Below are positions 5,812 to 11,190 of a stretch of DNA of 11,190 nt, piece after piece. The position numbers and the translations under genes are program-made. Below the pieces are notes generated by a model. It ran no database searches. It saw only the letters and a program-made list of their open reading frames with translations, and was not told where the DNA came from. The stretch covers positions 1 to 11,190 of the forward strand of contig JAPJOW010000137.1 in NCBI GenBank assembly GCA_030826005.1. Direction: 5' to 3'. The DNA is from Aliterella sp. RAGGC_92. GTDB lineage: Bacteria > Cyanobacteriota > Cyanobacteriia > Cyanobacteriales > Chroococcidiopsidaceae. Numbering within the stretch: position 1 is the stretch's first letter; the number at the start of each line of letters is the position of its first letter.

Positions 5812-7017
5812 ATGACCGATCGCGATCGCCCGTTAGAAGAAAGTTTAGAATCTCATCCCCAGCAGTCGCCCAGCGAGGCGGAAAGAGCTTTGGAGAGCGA
5901 AAGAAAACTACCTTTAACCGGTTGGCAGCAAGAAGTATCTAAGGGTTTAGAATTTGGCTTAGAAGGGGCAGAAAGTATAGGCGATCGCTCTATTCCAACT
6001 TTTTCTCGCGGCGAATTACCTCACTATGCGGGAATTAATACTTTTTTAAAAGCGCCTTACATTGAAGATGTCCGCAGGGTTGGCGAATTTGATGTTGCTG
6101 TCGTTGGCGTACCTCACGATTCGGGTACTACTTATCGCCCTGGTACTCGTTTTGGACCCCAAGGTATCCGCCGCATTTCTGCTCTTTATACGCCTTATAG
6201 TTTTGAATTAGGCGTAGACTTGCGCGAACAAATTACGTTGTGCGATGTAGGCGATATTTTTACAATTCCCGCCAATAACGAAAAGTCTTTTGACCAAATT
6301 TCTAAAGGAATTGCTCACATTTTTAGTTCCGGCGCCTTCCCCATTATTTTAGGGGGCGACCATTCTATTGGTTATCCTACCGTGCGCGGTATTTGTCGGC
6401 ATTTAGGCGATAAAAAAGTTGGGATTATTCACTTCGATCGCCACGTCGATACCCAGGAAAAAGATTTAGACGAAAGGATGCACACTTGTCCTTGGTTTCA
6501 CGCTACAAACATTAAAAATGCTCCTCCAAAAAACTTAGTTCAACTAGGGATTGGTGGCTGGCAAGTTCCTCGTGAAGGCGTGAAGTTTTATCGAGAAAAA
6601 GCAAGTAATATCCTAACAGTTACAGATATTACAGAAAAAGGCTTAGATTACGCTGTAGACTTTGCTTTAGAAAGAGCTTTGGATGGTACAGATTGCGTTT
6701 ACATCAGTTTTGATATTGATTGTATTGATGCGGGTTTTGTACCGGGTACGGGCTGGCCTGAACCTGGTGGTTTGTTACCCCGCGAAGCTTTATATATGCT
6801 GGGCAAAATTATTCAACGCGCGCCTATTTGCGGTTTAGAAGTGGTTGAAGTTTCGCCACCTTATGATGTTAGCGATATGACCGCATTAATGGCCGCACGG
6901 GTAATCTGCGACACGATGGGGCATTTGGTAGTATCGGGACAGTTACCAAGAAAGCAAAAACCCGATTATATTCACCCTTACGCGCAACCAGAATTAGTTA
7001 AGGAGTGGACTAATTAA
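5812..7017 (+). CDS. gdmH: Ni-dependent guanidine hydrolase, arginase/ureohydrolase family (GdmH)
   Basis: Cytosolic enzyme converting guanidine and water to urea and ammonium. The ureohydrolase core (about 90-380) keeps the six metal ligands expected for the fold: H184 in GGDHS (181-185), D209, H211 and D213 in FDRHVDT, and D301 and D303 in SFDIDCID. E346 (VEVSPP) is the conserved distal acid. Two departures from agmatinase/arginase are clear: FDRHVDT instead of FDAHxD, and PGTGWPEPGG (311-320) with Trp where T is usual. An N-terminal extension of about 85 residues (401 in total, versus about 300-320 for agmatinases) matches the GdmH group, as in Synechocystis Sll1077. The riboswitch, the adjacent nickel chaperones and the importer support guanidine over agmatine. 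Generic pipelines would call it speB. It ends in TAATG, sharing one base with hypA. Confidence 0.93.
   Translation: MTDRDRPLEESLESHPQQSPSEAERALESERKLPLTGWQQEVSKGLEFGLEGAESIGDRSIPTFSRGELPHYAGINTFLKAPYIEDVRRVGEFDVAVVGVPHDSGTTYRPGTRFGPQGIRRISALYTPYSFELGVDLREQITLCDVGDIFTIPANNEKSFDQISKGIAHIFSSGAFPIILGGDHSIGYPTVRGICRHLGDKKVGIIHFDRHVDTQEKDLDERMHTCPWFHATNIKNAPPKNLVQLGIGGWQVPREGVKFYREKASNILTVTDITEKGLDYAVDFALERALDGTDCVYISFDIDCIDAGFVPGTGWPEPGGLLPREALYMLGKIIQRAPICGLEVVEVSPPYDVSDMTALMAARVICDTMGHLVVSGQLPRKQKPDYIHPYAQPELVKEWTN
5822..5829. repeat. HIP1 octamer GCGATCGC (one of ten in the window)
   Basis: HIP1 copies start at 2288, 3331, 3820, 5822, 5981, 7442, 8157, 8941, 10527 and 10857. Nine lie well inside or at the edges of coding sequence; the copies at 5822 and 8157 fall within the first codons of gdmH and of the binding-protein gene. 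Such density is a cyanobacterial signature. The guanidine locus carries seven of the ten, so it shares the host's word usage and does not look recently imported from a non-cyanobacterial source. Confidence 0.9.
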
Positions 7018-7385
7018 TGCACGAAACGGACATGACTAAGGCGCTAATTTTGACCGTTAGAGATTGGCAAGAAAGTCAACCAGAATCGCCGCAAATATCT
7101 TGCATTCATTTAGTTGTTGGTAAGTTTACTTGTGTTGAGCCTGTCAGCTTGCAATTTGCCTTTGAAGTGCAAACTAAAAATACATTTTTAGAGGGAGCAA
7201 AGTTAGTTATTAGAGAAACGCCTTTGATAGCTTTTTGCCATAATTGCCAAGCAGAATATTACCCGGAAATCGGCATTCAGTACGCTTGTCCTCAATGTAA
7301 ATCGCCAATGGATGATATTAGGTCGGGAAGGGAATTAAAAATCGATCGAGTTGAGTATGTAGAAAATTATGCACCAAACCTTTGA
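7017..7385 (+). CDS. hypA: HypA-type nickel metallochaperone for the guanidine hydrolase
   Basis: This 122-residue protein has the HypA fold pattern. The N-terminal MHE (1-3) provides the nickel site including His2. The zinc site is two CxxC pairs, C74/C77 (FCHNC) and C91/C94 (CPQC), and the C-terminus is short. HypA proteins deliver Ni2+ with HypB, classically to [NiFe] hydrogenase or urease. No hydrogenase gene is in the window, and this copy is locked between gdmH and hypB. A role in loading nickel into GdmH is therefore the best reading, as reported for the equivalent pair in Synechocystis (sll1078/sll1079, also called GhaA/GhaB if I recall the naming correctly). The ATG shares its A with the gdmH stop codon (TAATG), which indicates translational coupling. 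MHE at residue 1 confirms the start, because the N-terminal methionine/histidine is functional. Confidence 0.93.
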   Translation: MHETDMTKALILTVRDWQESQPESPQISCIHLVVGKFTCVEPVSLQFAFEVQTKNTFLEGAKLVIRETPLIAFCHNCQAEYYPEIGIQYACPQCKSPMDDIRSGRELKIDRVEYVENYAPNL

Positions 7386-8055
7386 CGCAGCCTTAGGAAT
7401 TAATTTACTCCACGCAAACCAAGCAGGAGCAGATTGTAATCGCGATCGCTTTGATGAATGGGGAATTACTTGTTTAAACATTATGAGCAGTCCTGGCGCT
7501 GGTAAAACCGTGCTATTGGAACAAACTTTAGCCGCTTTGAGCAGCGAAATAAAAATTGCTGTAATTGAAGGGGATATGACAACGCAATTAGACGCAGAAC
7601 GTCTGCGTAAATATAATGTGCCAGTTATTGCCATTAATACTGGACGTTCTTGTCACTTAGATTCAAAAATGGTCGCAGGGGGAATCCATCAACTAGAACA
7701 CCAACACAACCCAACAGATTTTGATTTGGTGTTAGTAGAGAACGTTGGAAACTTAGTTTGTCCCGCCGAATTTGAAGTCGGAGAACACGCTAAAGTTGCG
7801 CTTTTAAGCATTACCGAAGGTGAAGATAAGCCCCTTAAGTATCCGATTATGTTTCAACAAGCTGATTGCTTGCTGATTACAAAAATCGATTTAGCCCCCT
7901 ACTTAGAAGTCGATATCAACCGCATTGAGGAAAACGTTAGACAAATGAATCCTCACGTCAAAATTATCACAATTTCTGCCAAAACCGGAGTAGGAATAGA
8001 TACTTGGTTAGATTGGGTGCGAAGTCAAATAGTCGCAAAACCTGCTTTGGTCTAA
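7369..8055 (+). CDS. hypB: HypB-type nickel-chaperone GTPase for the guanidine hydrolase
   Basis: This 228-residue SIMIBI-class GTPase is the energy-coupled partner of HypA in nickel insertion. The P-loop is SSPGAGKT (40-47), switch-region acids follow in EGDMTTQLDAERL (67-79), and the guanine specificity motif is TKID (171-174). The GTPase-domain metal site is visible as C95-H96 (GRSCHLD) and C131 (NLVCP). The family's His-rich N-terminal nickel-storage tail is absent, so this is a minimal HypB. ATG 7369 overlaps the end of hypA by 17 bp. The start is supported by the N-terminal block MHQTFDAALG, which I recall as conserved in cyanobacterial HypB. The overlap implies coupled translation and near-equal synthesis with HypA. 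Confidence 0.93.
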   Translation: MHQTFDAALGINLLHANQAGADCNRDRFDEWGITCLNIMSSPGAGKTVLLEQTLAALSSEIKIAVIEGDMTTQLDAERLRKYNVPVIAINTGRSCHLDSKMVAGGIHQLEHQHNPTDFDLVLVENVGNLVCPAEFEVGEHAKVALLSITEGEDKPLKYPIMFQQADCLLITKIDLAPYLEVDINRIEENVRQMNPHVKIITISAKTGVGIDTWLDWVRSQIVAKPALV

Positions 8056-8068
8056 TTGTGTAGCAAGA

Positions 8069-8099
8069 ATAGCAGATAACTATTGGCACTATCTGCTAT
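8069..8099 (+). promoter_or_regulatory. Intercistronic hairpin between hypB and the ABC importer genes
   Basis: ATAGCAGATA (8069-8078) and TATCTGCTAT (8090-8099) form a perfect 10-bp stem with an 11-nt loop, 14 nt after the hypB stop. No T-run follows, so it is not a standard terminator. It could stabilise or process the mRNA, or partly attenuate transcription between the enzyme and transporter parts of the locus. The remaining 49 nt up to the next ATG carry a weak AAGG ribosome site and no promoter I can support. Confidence 0.6.
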
Positions 8100-8148
8100 C
8101 TGGTATTAAATTAGACTAAGTAATGGAAAAAATACTGATAAAAAGGCA

Positions 8149-9198
8149 ATGAAACTGCGATCGCTATTTACATATATTGTTTTATTTGTAGTTAGCTTGA
8201 CCTTGAGCGTCAGTTGTACAAACCCGGCAACTTATATTCAAACAACTACTGAAGCGGCTTCATCTCCCGGAAACGGTAGGGCAACTATTGCTAGTTTAGG
8301 ATTTAGCGCTTGGCCTGGTTGGATTCCCTGGCAAGTTACCCAAGACCAAAAAATTTTTGATGCAAACAAAGCCTCTGTAGAGTTGAAATGGTTTGATGGC
8401 TACTTAGAATCTATTAGTACCTTGACGGCGCAACAAATAACCGCCAACAGTCAGACCTTAAACGATACGGTAAGCTCGGTTTCTGGAGGTGCAGATCAAG
8501 TAGTAGTGCTAGTAAACGATAACTCTACAGGCAACGATAAAATCATTGTCCGCGAGGGCATTAATTCTATTGCTGACCTTAAGGGCAAAAAAATCGCCGC
8601 CGAATCAGGTACAGTAGACCACTTTTTATTGCTGTTAGGACTAGAAAAAGCAGGCTTAAGTCCTCAAGATATTCAATTTGTACCCTTAGAAACAGGTCAA
8701 GCCGCCGCCGCCTTTGTGGGGGGAAAAGTTGATGGAGTGGGAGTATTTGCGCCCTTCACAAATCAAGCACTCAAGCGCCCTGGTAGCAAAGAACTGTTTA
8801 GCTCTAAAGACTTTCCTGGGGCAATTCCGGATCATTTGGTAGTTACGCGCAAACTAATAAACGAACATCCAGAGCAAGTACAGGCGTTAGTTAATTCGTG
8901 GTTTGCAACCTTGGATTACATAAAGGCAAATTCCGATAATGCGATCGCAATTATGGCAAAAAGAGCCGGGGTAAGTGTTGAAGAATACAAAGAATACGCT
9001 AAAGGAACTCATATTTTTAGCATCGAAGAAAACCTCAAAGCCTTTCTTCCCGGTACAGACAGAACATCTCTTGCTTTTGCCGCCGAGGAAATGAGTGAGT
9101 TTTTAACAAAAGTCGGTTTAGCAAAGCAAAAACCAGACCTTAGCAAGCTATTTGACGATCGCTTTATCAAAGCCTACGCCGCGAACCAAAACAAATAA
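8149..9198 (+). CDS. ABC importer substrate-binding lipoprotein, nitrate/sulfonate/taurine (SsuA/TauA/NMT1) type; predicted guanidine binder
   Basis: This 349-residue exported protein has a type II signal peptide: basic MKLR, a hydrophobic core at about 6-21, and a lipobox-like SVSC with Cys23 as the probable lipidated residue, so it should be anchored on the outer face of the plasma membrane. The mature part starts with a low-complexity linker (24-44), then a two-lobe periplasmic-binding fold. Typical SsuA/TauA-like segments are GFSAWPGWIPW (51-61), ADLKGKKIAAESGT (142-155) and GKVDGVGVFAPF (192-203). Family-based pipelines would say nitrate, taurine or sulfonate. Its place in a guanidine-riboswitch locus with gdmH points to guanidine; homologous cyanobacterial transporters lie under the same riboswitch. 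Ligand specificity is inferred, not read from residues. Confidence 0.9.
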   Translation: MKLRSLFTYIVLFVVSLTLSVSCTNPATYIQTTTEAASSPGNGRATIASLGFSAWPGWIPWQVTQDQKIFDANKASVELKWFDGYLESISTLTAQQITANSQTLNDTVSSVSGGADQVVVLVNDNSTGNDKIIVREGINSIADLKGKKIAAESGTVDHFLLLLGLEKAGLSPQDIQFVPLETGQAAAAFVGGKVDGVGVFAPFTNQALKRPGSKELFSSKDFPGAIPDHLVVTRKLINEHPEQVQALVNSWFATLDYIKANSDNAIAIMAKRAGVSVEEYKEYAKGTHIFSIEENLKAFLPGTDRTSLAFAAEEMSEFLTKVGLAKQKPDLSKLFDDRFIKAYAANQNK

Positions 9199-9217
9199 CT
9201 CAACTAATTATTAAGCC

Positions 9218-10060
9218 ATGAGTTCTACGGAATCAATGCTCTCAACTACCAAATCTAAAAGCCTCCAATCTACAGTTTTCTGGCGGCTGGGCGAAGATAT
9301 CCCCAAACCATTAAATACAGCTTTAATTGCTACTTCCATTGCCTTACCGCTTCTACTGTGGTGGCTAGTAACTACATTTGGAAATGTCGATCCGAAGTTT
9401 TTGCCCTCGCCAGCAAAAGTTATGGAAGCTTTTGGGCGCTTGTGGGGAACAAGAGAGCTACTAAAAGATACTGTAGCAAGCTTATGGCGGGTGGGTGTAG
9501 GCTTTTCATTAGCAGTAATTCTCTCGATTCCTGTAGGCGTATTAATGGGCAGTTTTGCCAGTATTAGAGCTTTACTAGAACCTCTATTTGGCTTAGTCCG
9601 GTATATGCCAGCACCCGCTTTTATTCCATTACTAATTTTATATTTAGGAATCGGCGAAGAACCAAAAATTACTTTGATCTTCGTTGGTGTATTTTTCTTT
9701 AACTCTTTGATGGTCATGGATACCGTCAAATTTGTACCCAAAGACTTGATTGAAGCTACTTATACTTTGGGTGGAAGTCGAGTACAGACTTTACTACAAG
9801 TAATTTTTCCCCACGTTATCCCCGGAATTATTGATGCTTGTCGGATTAACTTAGCCGCCGCGTGGCAATTAGTAATTGTATCGGAATTAATTGCCGCTAA
9901 CGAAGGCTTGGGGCGGCGAATTAGCATAGCCGGAAGGTTTTTAAGAACTGACGAAATATTTGTTGGGCTAATTGTAATTGGTGTAATTGGACTAACCTTT
10001 GATTTGCTATTTCAATATTTATTAAAAGTTTCTTGTAGCTGGGCAAGTCAAAAAAGATAA
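9218..10060 (+). CDS. ABC importer permease (SsuC/TauC type); predicted guanidine uptake
   Basis: This 280-residue inner-membrane permease has hydrophobic segments at about 36-54, 90-112, 132-145, 150-170, 214-228 and 247-268, consistent with six helices. The cytoplasmic EAA loop that contacts the ATPase is visible at about 179-204 (EATYTLGGSR, then VIFPHVIPGI). It belongs to the binding-protein-dependent permease family of nitrate/sulfonate/taurine importers. It lies 19 bp after the binding-protein gene and 40 bp before the ATPase gene, so the three form one importer, presumably with two copies of this permease and of the ATPase. There is no strong Shine-Dalgarno before ATG 9218; an in-frame ATG at codon 7 (9236) is an alternative start that would not alter the membrane part. 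Confidence 0.92.
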   Translation: MSSTESMLSTTKSKSLQSTVFWRLGEDIPKPLNTALIATSIALPLLLWWLVTTFGNVDPKFLPSPAKVMEAFGRLWGTRELLKDTVASLWRVGVGFSLAVILSIPVGVLMGSFASIRALLEPLFGLVRYMPAPAFIPLLILYLGIGEEPKITLIFVGVFFFNSLMVMDTVKFVPKDLIEATYTLGGSRVQTLLQVIFPHVIPGIIDACRINLAAAWQLVIVSELIAANEGLGRRISIAGRFLRTDEIFVGLIVIGVIGLTFDLLFQYLLKVSCSWASQKR

Positions 10061-10100
10061 ATCGGCTGTTGAGCGTATACCACATAATCAGGGACAAATC

Positions 10101-10871
10101 ATGTATCTACAAGTCAATAACTTAAATAAAAACTTTGAGACAAAGCAAGGCTCTTTGACAGTTTTGAAAAATATTAATATGTCGATCGCGCAAGGAGAAT
10201 TTATCTGCGCTGTAGGAGCATCAGGATCGGGCAAGTCTACCTTACTGCGCCAAATTGCCGGGTTAGATCGTCCTACTACGGGAGAAATTAAAGTCGATGG
10301 AACGCGCGTAACTGGCCCAGGCCCCGATCGCGGGATGGTATTTCAACACTACACCCTTTATCCCTGGATGAACGTGCAGAAAAATACCGAGTTTGGACTG
10401 AAGTTACAAGGATTGTCCAAAAAAGAGCGCCGGGAAAAAGCCAGCTATTATCTCAGTGTTGTGGGGTTAGAAAAGTTTGCCAAATCGTTACCTAAAGAGT
10501 TATCGGGAGGGATGAAACAACGCTGCGCGATCGCTCGTGCTTTGGCTTCCGAACCCAAAGTAATGCTCATGGATGAGCCTTTTGGAGCTTTAGACATTCA
10601 TACCAAAGAATCTATGCACCAATTTATGTTAGAGCTTTGGGAGAAAACAAACCTGACAATTTTTATGATTACCCACGACGTAGAAGAAGCGGTATTTTTA
10701 TCTAATCGAATTTATGCTTTAACCGCGCGTCCCGGTACAGTTCAAAAGGAAATGTCAATTAAATTACCCGATCGCAACTTTACAATTAAGCGCAACTCCA
10801 TATTTCAAGATTACCGGGATGAATTAATGGATTTGCTGCGAGGACACCCCCAAGCTGCGATCGCTGCCTAA
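10101..10871 (+). CDS. ABC importer ATP-binding protein (SsuB/TauB type); predicted guanidine uptake
   Basis: This 256-residue cytosolic nucleotide-binding subunit has all its motifs intact: Walker A GASGSGKST (39-47), Q-loop Q82 in VFQHYTLYPW, signature LSGGM (134-138), Walker B VMLMDEP (154-160), D-loop GALD (162-165) and H-loop H192 in THDVEEA. Overall it is closest to the SsuB/TauB/nitrate transporter ATPases, with no C-terminal regulatory domain. A Shine-Dalgarno AGGGA lies before ATG 10101. It is the last gene of the guanidine locus. A HIP1 octamer sits at its very end (10857-10864). The gap of 52 bp to the next gene contains no convincing terminator, so some read-through into the peroxiredoxin gene cannot be excluded. 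Confidence 0.93.
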   Translation: MYLQVNNLNKNFETKQGSLTVLKNINMSIAQGEFICAVGASGSGKSTLLRQIAGLDRPTTGEIKVDGTRVTGPGPDRGMVFQHYTLYPWMNVQKNTEFGLKLQGLSKKERREKASYYLSVVGLEKFAKSLPKELSGGMKQRCAIARALASEPKVMLMDEPFGALDIHTKESMHQFMLELWEKTNLTIFMITHDVEEAVFLSNRIYALTARPGTVQKEMSIKLPDRNFTIKRNSIFQDYRDELMDLLRGHPQAAIAA

Positions 10872-10923
10872 AAAACTGCTATAAATATCGAGGACTAGAA
10901 AACTCTTTTATTAAGGACATACT

Positions 10924-11190
10924 ATGGCTTTAGCAGTTGGCACGGATGCACCAGCTTTTACCGTCAAAGATACCAATGGCAATACTGTCTCGCTATCTGA
11001 TTATGCTGGTAAAACAGTAGTTTTGTATTTCTACCCTAAAGACGATACTCCAGGCTGCACCAAGCAAGCTTGTAGTTTCCGCGATGCGAGTACAGAATAT
11101 CAGGGTAAAGATGTAGTCATCCTTGGTGTTAGCGCCGATGATGAAGTATCCCATCAACAGTTTACGCAAAAGTACGATCTCAATTTTCCC
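10924..11190 (+). CDS. Peroxiredoxin Q / BCP family, 3' end beyond the window (partial)
   Basis: Only the first 89 codons are present; the frame is open to the window end. It is a thiol peroxidase reducing H2O2 and organic hydroperoxides with thioredoxin as the usual donor. The peroxidatic Cys45 is in DDTPGCTKQAC. Cys50, five residues on, is the resolving cysteine position characteristic of PrxQ/BCP enzymes that form an intramolecular disulfide. The start ATG 10924 is supported by AAGGA (10913-10917) 6 nt upstream and by the family's usual N-terminus. It follows the guanidine importer ATPase by 52 bp on the same strand but has no evident functional link to it. This is a different class from the 1-Cys peroxiredoxin at 2617. 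Confidence 0.94.
   Translation, partial: MALAVGTDAPAFTVKDTNGNTVSLSDYAGKTVVLYFYPKDDTPGCTKQACSFRDASTEYQGKDVVILGVSADDEVSHQQFTQKYDLNFP

Noticed and set aside
7335..7634. 99-codon minus-strand open frame across hypA/hypB
   Set aside because: It is antisense to the conserved HypB P-loop region and is a shadow of it.
8056..8148. Second guanidine riboswitch (class II or III) in front of the importer
   Set aside because: The hairpin loop lacks the ACGR loops of class II and there is only one stem; no class III pseudoknot pattern is seen.
9211..9741. 176-codon minus-strand and 69-codon plus-strand open frames inside the permease gene
   Set aside because: They are out-of-frame shadows of the permease with no motifs.
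10880..10885. TATAAA as a -10 box for the PrxQ gene
   Set aside because: There is no acceptable -35 hexamer at 16-18 bp upstream, and the match in AT-rich DNA is not specific.

Overview
The window looks like a cyanobacterial chromosome segment. The octamer GCGATCGC (the HIP1 repeat typical of many cyanobacteria) occurs ten times in 11.2 kb. Several genes are cyanobacterial in type: a carotenoid/chlorophyll-type geranylgeranyl diphosphate synthase, a small protein of a cyanobacteria-restricted family, and a guanidine hydrolase with its own HypA/HypB pair. I cannot name the genus from the sequence.

Layout. Positions 172-2518 (+) carry folD, crtE and a DUF212 'divergent PAP2' membrane protein in close succession: one-carbon metabolism followed by isoprenoid supply. 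Positions 2617-3255 (+) carry a 1-Cys peroxiredoxin. Converging on it from the minus strand are cobQ (5014 to 3536) and, 6 bp further on, a small [2Fe-2S] protein (3529 to 3293). A GC-rich palindrome sits at this convergent junction and supplies the ferredoxin stop codon. Positions 5516 to 5115 (-) encode a small winged-helix-like cyanobacterial protein. The 295 bp between it and the next plus-strand gene hold regulatory DNA: a dyad, an NtcA-like site, a guanidine-I (ykkC) riboswitch and its overlapping intrinsic terminator.

The centre of interest is 5545-10871 (+), a compact guanidine-utilisation locus. In order it has a possible nitrogen-control promoter, the guanidine-I riboswitch and terminator, a Ni-dependent guanidine hydrolase of the arginase/ureohydrolase family (gdmH), HypA- and HypB-type nickel chaperones, and a complete ABC importer of the nitrate/sulfonate/taurine type (lipoprotein binding protein, permease, ATPase). 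The logic is visible in the DNA. Guanidine would release the terminator, the importer would bring guanidine in, HypA/HypB would load nickel into the hydrolase, and the hydrolase would yield urea and ammonium. No hydrogenase or urease genes lie in the window, so the hyp pair most plausibly serves GdmH. A homologous gene set is known in Synechocystis (the sll1077-sll1082 region), so the system is not new in outline. Its promoter architecture and the hypB/ABC intercistronic hairpin are less well described.

The window ends inside a PrxQ/BCP peroxiredoxin gene starting at 10924. Positions 1-171 and the other gaps (2519-2616, 5015-5114, 10872-10923) show no additional gene that I can support.
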